DNA of 64,000 nucleotides. Origin: Sphingomonas folli. Lineage in GTDB: Bacteria > Pseudomonadota > Alphaproteobacteria > Sphingomonadales > Sphingomonadaceae. The stretch spans positions 62,001-126,000 of the forward strand of contig NZ_JAHXZL010000014.1 of the NCBI RefSeq assembly GCF_019429525.1, read 5' to 3'. The position numbers and the translations under genes are program-made. Under the pieces are notes generated by a model. The model did not search any database. It was not told the origin of the DNA and was given only the letters and a program-made list of their open reading frames with translations. Shown here piece after piece: positions 37,945-45,637 of this stretch; positions within the stretch are counted from its first letter, which is position 1, and the number at the start of each line of letters is the position of its first letter.

Positions 37945-38496
37945 TCAGTTCGGCAGCGCGGTGACGTCGACCTTCTCGACCCAGGCCGGGAAGAACGCGG
38001 GCTGGCGCGAGGACCAGCCCGAGGCGGTCGCCGCCGCCTCGCTGATCGACTGGAGCAGCGCGCGGCGCAGTTCCGGGTGGAGATGCGGCATCGCCGCGGC
38101 GGCGCAGAAGGCCGAGGGCAGCCACGGCCGCACCTGCGCGCCGACCAGCCGCTCGTAAAGGAAGCGATAGGCCGAGAAGGTGGTGATCCGCCCCTGCCCC
38201 AGGTCGAAGGCGGAGAGCGTGATCAGCGGCGCGAGCAGCTGCTCGGCGGCCTCGAGCCCGCTGTCGTCGGGCACCAGCGCGCGGATCGCGGGCAGGCGAC
38301 GGTAATGATGCGCCTGCGCGCGGATGCTCGCCGCCTCGACGACGTCGCGCGACCAACGGGTCATCGCGTCGTCCCGGTCGAGCCCGACGTCGAGGCTGCG
38401 CCGCACGTAGCGCTGCGTCGCCGCCGCGAACCCGGCGAACTCCTTCATCTCGGCCAATGTCATCGCGCCCTCGGCCGGCTTCCTTCTGGCACCCAT
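37945..38496 (-). CDS. Uncharacterised protein, 183 residues
   Basis: A helical cytoplasmic protein with no signal peptide or membrane segment. It reads MGARRKPAEGAMTLAEMKEF, then RRSLDVGLDRDDAMTRWSRDVVEAA, EAAEQLLAPLITLSAFDLGQG and PAFFPAWVEKVDVTALPN. I do not recognise a family. An upstream TTG at 38523 could add 9 residues. It is convergent with the barstar gene 6 bases away. The upstream 378-base gap contains no confident gene. Confidence 0.7.
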   Translation of the reverse strand: MGARRKPAEGAMTLAEMKEFAGFAAATQRYVRRSLDVGLDRDDAMTRWSRDVVEAASIRAQAHHYRRLPAIRALVPDDSGLEAAEQLLAPLITLSAFDLGQGRITTFSAYRFLYERLVGAQVRPWLPSAFCAAAAMPHLHPELRRALLQSISEAAATASGWSSRQPAFFPAWVEKVDVTALPN

Positions 38497-38874
38497 GATC
38501 CGTACCCCGCCCCAGCGTTTCAACCGGGAGGATCATGCGCGAAAAGGGTTAACGCAGCCCTTAACGCGCGTGCCTCCCGGCTGTCATCAATCCATCACGA
38601 TCCCTGCCGCACCGCAACATGGATGCGACCAGCGGTTGTATCATGGTGGAAAACACGAGGGCGGCGCGGCTTTTGAGCAACATTCGATCGGGTGCCGTGG
38701 TTACCCGGATCGGCGGCAGCGACCAGGCGCATGCGGCGAGCCACGTCGTAGAACCTGGTCCAGGCCCGAAGCCACATGGGACGCGCTCCTATCTCGAACG
38801 AGCGCTATCCCGCCTCGGCCCAGCCCTGGCCGGAGTCATGCTGCGGTGGGAGAGGCGACCAAGCCTCTCTGTCG
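38497..38874. other. Gene-poor stretch with repeat words
   Basis: No frame here has a ribosome site and a credible protein. It holds an inverted pair CCGGGAGG (38524-38531)/CCTCCCGG (38573-38580) that brackets two direct TTAACGC words (38549-38555 and 38561-38567). The two TTAA words are 8 bases apart, one more than a CtrA box. They lie upstream of the 183-residue gene and may be part of its promoter. Short frames at 38595-38777 (minus) and 38619-39200 (plus) look like chance. Confidence 0.4.
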
Positions 38875-39168
38875 TCAGGCGTCGCGCTGGCGTTCCGCCT
38901 CCTCGGCCTCGTCATAGCCGGACGAGGGCGCCGGATCGTCGCGCCCCGGCTGGGTCGCCGAGACCGGGTCCGAGGCGTCCATCGACTCGTCCAATCCCTG
39001 GTCGACCTTGGCGTCCGCGCTGTCGGGGTGCTTCTGCAACCTCTTCTCGATCGAGCGGTCCTGACCGGCGTCCTGGCGCGGGTCCTTCGAACCACCGGCG
39101 TTGCCGGCGTCGGGCGCCACCGAGAGGCTGTCGAGCGCGCGGTCGTCGATCGGGCTCTGGTCGGTCAT
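38875..39168 (-). CDS. Small acidic uncharacterised protein (stress-promoter gene), 97 residues
   Basis: A small, strongly polar, probably disordered protein (MTDQSPIDDRALDSLSVAPD, then DRSIEKRLQKHPDSADAKVD, DESMDASDPVSATQPG and EAEEAERQRDA). It has no Cys and no membrane segment. An AGGAG site sits 7 bases before the ATG. The DESMDASDP motif recurs in sphingomonad small proteins, but no function is known to me. A GGAAC-N17-CGTT promoter lies upstream, so general stress control is likely. Confidence 0.85.
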   Translation of the reverse strand: MTDQSPIDDRALDSLSVAPDAGNAGGSKDPRQDAGQDRSIEKRLQKHPDSADAKVDQGLDESMDASDPVSATQPGRDDPAPSSGYDEAEEAERQRDA

Positions 39169-39207
39169 GTCTCTCTCCTGCGATGCTGGCAACAGTCTGA
39201 TACGTCC

Positions 39208-39233
39208 AACGCCGCGCCACCGGCGCGCGTTCC
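39208..39233 (-). promoter_or_regulatory. Predicted EcfG (general stress sigma) promoter
   Basis: On the minus strand, GGAAC (39233-39229), 17 bases, CGTT (39211-39208), an exact match to the EcfG consensus of alphaproteobacteria. Transcription should start near 39200, about 32 bases before the ATG at 39168 of the 97-residue protein. Confidence 0.75.
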
Positions 39234-39240
39234 TGCGCGA

Positions 39241-40023
39241 TCAATCCGCCAGCCGCTCGACGCGGACGGTCTGCGTCCACAGGTTGGCGGTGCCGAACAC
39301 GGTCATGAAGGCGATGTCGGTGGCGTCGCGCCCGACCGTCACCACCGCCATCTCGTCGGCGCGTGCCATGCCGGTGGCGTCGACCAGGTGCCAGCTGCCG
39401 TCGAGCCACAGTTCGGCCACCGCGTGGAAGTCGGGCGGGTCGACGCCGGGGGCATAGACGGCGACGCAGCGCGCAGGGATCTCCACCGCGCGGGCCATCG
39501 CGACGAGCAGATGCGCATAGTCGCGGCACACGCCCCTCCCCTGCGCGAAGGTCTCCATCGCGGTGGTGCGCGAGTCGGTGTCGCTGCCGTCGTAGCGGAG
39601 ATGGCCGCGCACGAAGTCGGCGAGCGCGAGCGCCAGCGCGCCACCGCTCAGCCCGGCGAAGCGACGGCGGACGAGATGCTCGAATCGGTCCGACTCGCAG
39701 TAGCGGCTCGGCAGCAGGTAGGGGATGGTCGTCGCCGGCAGCGCGGTGACCGGCGTGGCCGGCAGCGCGGCGAGGTCGAGCGTGGCGCGGTCGACCGCGA
39801 CCACGGCCTCGTAGCGCGCCACCAGCCGACCCTCGCCGCGCGCCCAGCAGCGTTGCCCCACCCCCTCCTCGCCCGCGACCGCGCGGATCGGATGGTTCGA
39901 CTCGATCATCAGCGACTGACGCTCCAGCCGCTGCGCGGGGAGCGCCGCCGCCTCGATCTGGAGCAGCACGTCAGCGGGCTCGGGAAATCCGTAGTCGAGC
40001 AGGACGTGGATCGAGAGGCGCAT
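39241..40023 (-). CDS. Transglutaminase-like protein with intact Cys-His-Asp triad
   Basis: A 260-residue cytoplasmic protein of the COG1305 transglutaminase-like family. The triad is visible: Cys166 in GRGVCRDYAHLL, His200 in PDFHAVAELWL and Asp215 in HLVDATGMA. The N-terminal beta domain (LSIHVLLDYGFPEPADVLLQ) fits. Such proteins are thought to be thiol proteases or amide-forming enzymes and often accompany alpha-E/ATP-grasp genes. It is alone here, but the ATP-grasp operon with a Cys-less paralogue lies 5 kb away. Confidence 0.9.
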   Translation of the reverse strand: MRLSIHVLLDYGFPEPADVLLQIEAAALPAQRLERQSLMIESNHPIRAVAGEEGVGQRCWARGEGRLVARYEAVVAVDRATLDLAALPATPVTALPATTIPYLLPSRYCESDRFEHLVRRRFAGLSGGALALALADFVRGHLRYDGSDTDSRTTAMETFAQGRGVCRDYAHLLVAMARAVEIPARCVAVYAPGVDPPDFHAVAELWLDGSWHLVDATGMARADEMAVVTVGRDATDIAFMTVFGTANLWTQTVRVERLAD

Positions 40024-40065
40024 GCACGGGTCTCCGGTCCGCTACCGCGAACCCGCAAGAGAGAA

Positions 40066-40093
40066 GGGGCCCGGCGGTCACCCGCCGAGCCCC
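40066..40093 (-). terminator. Probable terminator of the BI-1/YccA gene
   Basis: GGGGC, C, CGGCGG / CCGCCG, A, GCCCC forms an 11-pair stem with a TCAC loop and a single mismatch. On the minus strand it is followed by TTCTCTCTTGC. It sits 37 bases after the BI-1/YccA stop. Confidence 0.75.
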
Positions 40094-40129
40094 TCCGTAA
40101 CGCCGCCGATCGCCGATCGGCTACGCGGC

Positions 40130-40870
40130 TCAGTCGCGATTGCCGCCGAACAGCCGCAGGATGAAGAGGAACATGTTGATGAAGTCGAGGTAGAGGCTCA
40201 GCGCCGACATCACCACCGCCTTGCCGACCATCTCGGGGCCATAACCCGCGACCTGGAAGTACAGGCTCTTGGTGCGCTGCGTGTCATAAGCGGTGAGGCC
40301 CGCGAACAGCAGCACGCCGACGATCGAGATCACCAGGCCGAGCGGGCCCGAGTTCACGAACAGGTTGATCAGGCTGGCGACGATGAGGCCGACGAGGCCG
40401 ATGATCAGGAACGCGCCGAACGCCGACAGGTCACGCTTGGTGGTGTAGCCGTAGAGGCTCAGCGCGGCGAAGCCCGCCGCGGTCGCGGCGAACGCCTGGG
40501 CGATCGCGACCGGCGAGTAGACGAAAAAGATCGACGATAGCGAAAGGCCCATCGCCACCGCGAAGCCCCAGAACATCGCCTTGAGCGTCGACGTGGAGAA
40601 CTTGCCCTGACCGAAGCTCATCGCGAAGACGAAGCCGAGCGGCAGCAGCGCGATCACCCAGCGCAGCGGTGACTGGAACGCGGCCTGGGCATAGCCCGAT
40701 AGCGCGAACGCCAGCGCGACCATGCCGGTGAGCAGCACGCCCGAGGCCATGTAATTGTAGACGGACAGCATGTACGACCGCAGCCCGGCGTCGAACGCCG
40801 CGTCGCGGGTGCCCGAAGCGGTTCCGCCGAACGCGGCGGCGGAGGGCCGGGGATCGGACCAGTTGGCCAT
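40130..40870 (-). CDS. Bax inhibitor-1/YccA family membrane protein
   Basis: A 246-residue, seven-helix inner-membrane protein of the BI-1 (TMBIM) family. The family motif region AYDTQRTKSLYFQ and the C-terminal pore region LYLDFINMFLFILRLFGG are present. In E. coli the relatives YccA and YbhL act near FtsH quality control or as ion-leak proteins. The ATG at 40870 was chosen over an in-frame start 34 codons upstream; an AAGGAG site lies 11 bases ahead. A sigma-70-like promoter is upstream and a terminator follows. Confidence 0.94.
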   Translation of the reverse strand: MANWSDPRPSAAAFGGTASGTRDAAFDAGLRSYMLSVYNYMASGVLLTGMVALAFALSGYAQAAFQSPLRWVIALLPLGFVFAMSFGQGKFSTSTLKAMFWGFAVAMGLSLSSIFFVYSPVAIAQAFAATAAGFAALSLYGYTTKRDLSAFGAFLIIGLVGLIVASLINLFVNSGPLGLVISIVGVLLFAGLTAYDTQRTKSLYFQVAGYGPEMVGKAVVMSALSLYLDFINMFLFILRLFGGNRD

Positions 40871-40912
40871 TGTCTCAAAACTCCTTCGGCCGGCACTCAT
40901 GCCGGTTGCCAC

Positions 40913-40942
40913 GAATATCGCCGCGCGTCGTTTCCTTTTCAA
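40913..40942 (-). promoter_or_regulatory. Possible sigma-70-like promoter of the BI-1/YccA gene
   Basis: On the minus strand, TTGAAA (40942-40937), 18 bases, ATATTC (40918-40913). It would start RNA near 40906, about 36 bases before the ATG. This is the best -35/-10 pair in the gap, but the match is moderate. Confidence 0.35.
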
Positions 40943-40992
40943 GGAAGGTGCTCCCCGTTCCGACGACAGCAACCGTTCGTTACAGAGATTTC

Positions 40993-41544
40993 ATGCACCG
41001 CCTGTTCGTCGCCCTGCGCCCGCCCCCCACGATCCGCGCCACGCTGCTCGCCGCCGCGGGCGAGGGCGTCGCGGGGGCGCGGTGGCAGGACGACGAGCAG
41101 CTCCACCTCACGCTGCGCTTCGTCGGCGAGGTCGAGCGCACCCAGGCGGAGGACGTCGCCGCCGCGCTCGCGGGCGTCGCCGCGCCGGCGCCGACGGTGC
41201 GGGTGGCGGGGGTCGGCGCCTTCGACCAGCGCGGGCGCGTCGACACGCTCTGGGCGCGGGTGGTGCCCGCGGAGCCGCTCGCCGCGCTCCACCGCAAGGT
41301 CGACCAGGCGCTGACCCGCGCCGCGGTGGCACCCGATCAGCGCCGCTACCTCCCGCACATCACGCTGGCGCGGCTGGCGCGGCGCGGCGCCGACCCGGCG
41401 GCGGTGGCGCGCTGGACCGAGGCCCATGCCGCGCTCACTACCCCCGACTTTCGGCTCGAGCACCTGCTGCTCTACGAGAGCCACCTCACCGCCGCGGGCG
41501 CGCGCTACGAGGCGGTGGCGCGCTGGCCGCTGGCTCCCGGTTAG
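40993..41544 (+). CDS. thpR: RNA 2',3'-cyclic phosphodiesterase (2'-5' RNA ligase family)
   Basis: A 183-residue two-His phosphoesterase. The paired motifs are HLTL (His38) and HITL (His122), the hallmark of the 2H family. E. coli ThpR opens 2',3'-cyclic phosphates on RNA, and the ligase activity is a reverse side reaction. The ATG at 40993 was chosen because MHRLFVALRPP is the usual N-terminus; the upstream in-frame start has no support. Its stop overlaps the TonB receptor stop on the other strand. Confidence 0.93.
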   Translation: MHRLFVALRPPPTIRATLLAAAGEGVAGARWQDDEQLHLTLRFVGEVERTQAEDVAAALAGVAAPAPTVRVAGVGAFDQRGRVDTLWARVVPAEPLAALHRKVDQALTRAAVAPDQRRYLPHITLARLARRGADPAAVARWTEAHAALTTPDFRLEHLLLYESHLTAAGARYEAVARWPLAPG

Positions 41545-43901
41545 AAGTCGAGCGTCAGCGATGCGGTCACCGTCCGCGCCGTGCCGAGGAAGGCCGAGCC
41601 CCCGTCCGCCCCGGCGAGATAGCGCTCGTCGGTCAGGTTGGTGCCCTGGACCGTGAACGACACCCCCCTGAGCTGCTCCGACACCGCCCCCAGGTCGGCG
41701 CCGACATAGCCGCTCAGCAGCGTGAAGCTGCCCGCCACCGCCTCGCCCCGCGTGTCGATGTTGCGGTCGCCGACGAACTTCGCGGCGACACCGGCCTTCA
41801 CCACGGCGCGCTTATAGTCGGCCGACAGCACCCACATGTCGCGCGGCGAGTTGATCACCTGCCGCCCCGGCGTGACCCCGACGTCGGCGTCCTGCGCGGG
41901 GTTGCCGGTGCCGAGATAGGTCGCGTGATTGTAGGTGTAGCTGCTCGACAGCGTCAGCGGCGGCAGCACGCGATAGGCCAGCGCCGCCTCGACGCCGCGG
42001 CTCTTCACGCCGCCGACGTTGAGGTACACGCTCGACTGTTCCTCGAGATAGTCGATGCCGGTGACCAGGTTCGAGGTGATCGAGACGATCTGGTTCTTGA
42101 AGCGGATGTCGTAGCCGGTCAGCGACGCCTGCACCCGGCCGGTGCTGTAGCGCGCGCCGACCTCGACGTTGTTCGCCGTCTCGGGGCGCAGGTTGCGGAT
42201 CGCCGCGGCGGGCTGGCCCAGCGGGCCGTTGCCGATCGCGGCGAAGTTCTGCGAGTATCCCGCGAACAGCTCCAGCCCGTTGAGCGGCGCGGCATAGGTG
42301 ACGCCGGCGTTGATCAGCGGGTCCGACTGCGAGTGGATCGCGGTCGCGCTGCGCGCGCCGAGCAGCTCGGTGCGGCTCTGGTCGAGGAAGAACTGCTTGA
42401 CGCCGAACCGCGCGGTGACGGGGCCGTAGGTCAGCGCGTCCTCGGCATAATACATCACCTCGTCGGTGCCATAGTCGGTGCTGAACTGGACGTAATAGGG
42501 GTTGTCGTCGAAGGCCGGACCGACCAGCGCGTTCGTCACCTTGTGCCAGTCGCGCAACTGATTGGCGCGATCGTGCTCGAACCAGAAGCCGATCCGCAGC
42601 TGGTTCTGCACGACCCCGAAGTCATGCTGCCAGTCGACGTCCGCGGTCGTGCCGAAGCGATCGTTCTTATAATGGGTGTGCCGGTAGGACATCACCGGGG
42701 TAGCGTTCGCGGCATAGCAGGCGGGCGACGACTCGGCGGGCACGCCGGTTGTGCCGGTGCAGCCGGCGATCTGGGTCGCGGCCGCGCCGGTCGGCGTGAC
42801 GAAGAAGACCTTGCCGATCGAGTCCCCGCCGCGCACGGGTGCCGCGTCGCTCAGCTCGCTCTCGGGCTGGCCCACGCCGTCGTCCCGCACGTCCACGATA
42901 TAGGGCGGCGCGAAGTCGCCGCGGCCGCGCATGCGGTGGTAATAGCCGGCGAGCTGGAGCTTGACCTCGCCCAGCTCGGTGCGCGCCTTCAGATAGCCGA
43001 ACAGGTTCTTGCGCAGCGCGCGCGAGGTCGGGCGATAGGCTTGGTCGACATAGGGCAGCCCGGTCCAGCGATCGGTGTAGGCGTCGTGGTTCGGGTCGCG
43101 CGCGAACTGCGCGGGCGAGACCGACCCGAACTCCGATTCGTCGGCATCGTCGTAGGAACCGAAGGCGGTGAGATCGACGGTACCGGCGCGGCCGAGCAGC
43201 TTGGCGTCGACATGGTCGCGCGTCGTCTCGCCCGAGCCGCCGATCCAGTCGCGCACGCGCGAGCTGGAGGCGCTGACATAGGCGCGGGTGTCGGGGGCGA
43301 ACTCACCGGTGTCGCCGCGGACGTAGAATTTGCGCGCGCTATAATCGCCGCCCGCGGCCGAGGCGCGCAGCCGCGCCTCGCGCAGCGGGTCCGAGGTCAC
43401 ATAGTCGAGCGTCGCGCCCAGCGCCTCGTTCGAGCGCGACGAGATGTCGGCGGTGCCCTGCGAGACCCGCACCGTCTCGAGATCGAGCACGTCGATGTAG
43501 CGGTTGGCGCGCGAGCCGCCGCCGTAGCCCGAGCCGCCGTTGGGCAGGCCGTCGATGGTCGAGCCGATCTGCTGCCCGCCCCCGCCGCCGCTGTTGAAGC
43601 CGCGGATGCTGATCGAGGTCGCCCAGTCGGACGAGCCGAAGGCGTCGCCCTCCGAGACAAAGACGCCGGGCAGCTCGTTGATCACGTCGTTGACGCTGGC
43701 GAGCGCCGACTGCCGCTCGATCATCGGCGCGGTGACGCGGGTGTTGGCGAAGGCTGTCGCCTGTCCGGTGACGACGATGTCGTCGTCGCGCGACGGTCCG
43801 GCGGTGCCCGCATCGGCCCCGGCCGGCGCGGTCTGCGCACCGGCGTGAGTCGTCACCGCCGCGATCGCGAGGATCGCCGCGCCCATCATCCACTTCGTCA
43901 C
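41541..43901 (-). CDS. TonB-dependent outer membrane receptor
   Basis: A 786-residue TonB-dependent receptor: signal peptide (MTKWMMGAAILAIAAVTTHA), TonB-box-like DDIVVTG, plug domain (MIERQSALASVNDVINELPG onward, with a Gly-rich GFNSGGGGG loop) and a 22-strand barrel ending in a Phe (TASLTLDF). It imports siderophores, vitamins or glycans. I chose GTG at 43901 (AGGGAG site at the right distance). It shares a 167-base divergent gap with a DeoR regulator, so it may import a sugar-like compound; the substrate is unknown. Confidence 0.93.
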   Translation of the reverse strand: MTKWMMGAAILAIAAVTTHAGAQTAPAGADAGTAGPSRDDDIVVTGQATAFANTRVTAPMIERQSALASVNDVINELPGVFVSEGDAFGSSDWATSISIRGFNSGGGGGQQIGSTIDGLPNGGSGYGGGSRANRYIDVLDLETVRVSQGTADISSRSNEALGATLDYVTSDPLREARLRASAAGGDYSARKFYVRGDTGEFAPDTRAYVSASSSRVRDWIGGSGETTRDHVDAKLLGRAGTVDLTAFGSYDDADESEFGSVSPAQFARDPNHDAYTDRWTGLPYVDQAYRPTSRALRKNLFGYLKARTELGEVKLQLAGYYHRMRGRGDFAPPYIVDVRDDGVGQPESELSDAAPVRGGDSIGKVFFVTPTGAAATQIAGCTGTTGVPAESSPACYAANATPVMSYRHTHYKNDRFGTTADVDWQHDFGVVQNQLRIGFWFEHDRANQLRDWHKVTNALVGPAFDDNPYYVQFSTDYGTDEVMYYAEDALTYGPVTARFGVKQFFLDQSRTELLGARSATAIHSQSDPLINAGVTYAAPLNGLELFAGYSQNFAAIGNGPLGQPAAAIRNLRPETANNVEVGARYSTGRVQASLTGYDIRFKNQIVSITSNLVTGIDYLEEQSSVYLNVGGVKSRGVEAALAYRVLPPLTLSSSYTYNHATYLGTGNPAQDADVGVTPGRQVINSPRDMWVLSADYKRAVVKAGVAAKFVGDRNIDTRGEAVAGSFTLLSGYVGADLGAVSEQLRGVSFTVQGTNLTDERYLAGADGGSAFLGTARTVTASLTLDF

Positions 43902-43993
43902 TGTCGGTCTCCCTGAGCGGACCGCGTGCCGCCGCGGTCTCGTCGTCGCGGCGCTCTCGCCGAGCGCGATGACGCGCGTGTGACATGATGTGG

Positions 43994-44010
43994 CTTTTCG
44001 TTCGTTTATG
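43994..44010. promoter_or_regulatory. Possible DeoR-family operator
   Basis: CTTTTCGTTCGTTTATG in the divergent gap between the TonB receptor and DeoR genes. DeoR-family sites often hold repeated TTTCG/TTCGTTT words, as in GlpR and AgaR sites. It could let the adjacent regulator control both promoters. Based on word resemblance only. Confidence 0.35.
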
Positions 44011-44068
44011 TGGTTTGTGCCGATGGCGCGCCGGCCCGGCACTCGCCGCGCGCGCGGGGAGGAAGCGC

Positions 44069-44827
44069 GTGACGCAGTTCGACCGGATCGCCCGACTCGT
44101 CGCGCTGCTCGAGCGACAGGGATCCTGTGCGATCACGGAGCTGGCGACTCATTTCGCGGTCTCCGAGGAGACCATCCGCCGCGACGTGCGCCTCCTCGAG
44201 GCCGAGGGACGCGCCTTCAAGGTGCACGGCGGCGTGACGCTGCCCGACGGGCGGCGCGAGACACCGGTCCTGGTGCGGATGCGCGAGCAGGCCGAGGCGA
44301 AGCGTGCGGTGGCGCACCGCGCCGCCAGCCTGATCGAGGACGGCATGACGGTCCTGATCGACTCGGGCACCACCTCGTGCTGGTTGGCGCGGGCGCTCAC
44401 CGGCTTCAGCCGGCTCACCGTGGTCACCAACAGCCTGGAGGTCGCGGGCGCGCTGCTGAACCAGGCCGGCGTGCGCGTGCACCTCGCCGGCGGCGCGCTC
44501 AACGCCGACTATCGCGCCGCCTTCGACCGCGAGGCGGTGCGCTACGCGCGCGGCTTCGCGCCGGACGCGACGATCCTGTCGATGGGCGCGATCGACGCCG
44601 CGCGCGGCTTCCTCGACTTCGACCCGGACGAGGCCGGCTTCAAGCGCGCGCTGCTCGACGTCGCGCGCCGGGTCGTCGTGGTCGCGGACTCATCCAAGTT
44701 CGTGCGCGCCGGTACCATCCACGTCGCCGACTTTGCCCAAGTCGCCGATCTCGTCGCGGACGGCGCCATACCCGACCCGATCGTCACCGCCGCGGCGCGC
44801 GCCGGCACCCGCCTGCACCGCGCCTGA
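44069..44827 (+). CDS. DeoR family transcriptional regulator
   Basis: A 252-residue regulator with an N-terminal DeoR helix-turn-helix (RIARLVALLERQGSCAITEL, ATHFAVSEETIRRDV) and a C-terminal sugar-phosphate-sensing DeoRC domain (IEDGMTVLIDSGTTSCWLA, VVTNSLEV, LAGGALNADYRA and VVVADSSKFVRAGTI). The GTG at 44069 has a GGGGAGGA site. It faces away from the TonB receptor, which may be its target. Confidence 0.93.
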   Translation: MTQFDRIARLVALLERQGSCAITELATHFAVSEETIRRDVRLLEAEGRAFKVHGGVTLPDGRRETPVLVRMREQAEAKRAVAHRAASLIEDGMTVLIDSGTTSCWLARALTGFSRLTVVTNSLEVAGALLNQAGVRVHLAGGALNADYRAAFDREAVRYARGFAPDATILSMGAIDAARGFLDFDPDEAGFKRALLDVARRVVVVADSSKFVRAGTIHVADFAQVADLVADGAIPDPIVTAAARAGTRLHRA

Positions 44828-44836
44828 GCGCGCGCC

Positions 44837-45637
44837 TCACTCCTGCGCGCTGACCTGCACCTCGACCTCGAGGCACTCGCGCCCCTCCCCCAGCCGCGAG
44901 CCCGCGACCGGCGACGAGCCGGTCGCGTCGAGCGCCACCGCGACGCGGACGTGATGCTCCTCGGGCGACTCGCCCAGCGTGGGGTCGAAGCCGACCCAGC
45001 CGAGATCGTCCACCCAGGCCTCGGCCCAGCCGTGCGGCGTGGCACTGCGGCCGTCCTGCAGATCGCAATAGCCGGTGACGTAGCGCGCGGGCACCGCCAG
45101 CGCGCGCGCCGCGGCGACGAACAGCTGCGCGAGGTCGCGCGGCGTCGCGGTCGCGCGCGCGAAGGCGTCCGCGGCCGCCAGGCTCGGGTCGGGGCGCTCG
45201 ACCGCGACCGCGAACCGCTCGTGGAGCGCGCGGTTGAGCGCGTGCAGCGCCCCGATCGGTGCGGCGTCGCCCACCGCCGCGCGGGCGAAATCCTCGATCG
45301 CGGCGTCGGCCACGGTGGTCGGCGTCGCGCGCAGGTAGAGCGCCGGCGGCAGCGGCTCGAACGTGCCGTGGAGCACCCCGCGCGACGTGCTCGTCACCAC
45401 CTCGCCCGACACCGCGATCTCGATCCCGTCGAGTGGCCCCTCGGCGTAGAGCATCGTGGTGCGATTGCCGAAGCCGTCGCGATGCTCGCGCAGCCGCGCG
45501 TCGCAGTCCACCGCGATATGCCATTCCGCCACGGTCTGGTCGTGGCTGTTGCGCGGCGTCATCCGCAGCAGCTGGACGATCCGCGCCTGCGGGGCGGTGA
45601 AGCGATAGCTCGTGCGATGTTCGATCGAGAGGCGCAT
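44837..45637 (-). CDS. Transglutaminase-like protein lacking the catalytic Cys
   Basis: A 266-residue COG1305-type protein, last gene of the ATP-grasp operon; its ATG overlaps the alpha-E TGA (TGATG). The N-terminal domain (LSIEHRTSYRFTAPQARIVQ) and the His/Asp parts (His202 in PHGWAEAWV, Asp218 in GFDPTLG) are normal. At the Cys position the sequence reads ATPRDLAQLF, so residue 166 is Pro (codon at 45140-45142) where relatives have GVCRD or GVCQD. It is therefore unlikely to be an active thiol enzyme and may be a binding or structural partner. Confidence 0.9.
   Translation of the reverse strand: MRLSIEHRTSYRFTAPQARIVQLLRMTPRNSHDQTVAEWHIAVDCDARLREHRDGFGNRTTMLYAEGPLDGIEIAVSGEVVTSTSRGVLHGTFEPLPPALYLRATPTTVADAAIEDFARAAVGDAAPIGALHALNRALHERFAVAVERPDPSLAAADAFARATATPRDLAQLFVAAARALAVPARYVTGYCDLQDGRSATPHGWAEAWVDDLGWVGFDPTLGESPEEHHVRVAVALDATGSSPVAGSRLGEGRECLEVEVQVSAQE

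Noticed and set aside
38595..38777. 60-residue minus-strand frame starting MWLRAWTRFYDVARR
   Set aside because: Composition is not impossible for a small protein, but there is no ribosome site and no recognisable family, so I left it out.
38619..39200. Plus-strand frame in the gene-free stretch
   Set aside because: No ribosome site, Arg/Pro-rich end, and it runs antisense through the well-supported 97-residue gene.
40770..43916. A very long open frame on the plus strand opposite the TonB receptor
   Set aside because: It is an antisense shadow made by GC-rich codon usage; the minus-strand product has a signal peptide, plug and barrel, while the plus-strand product has no domain.
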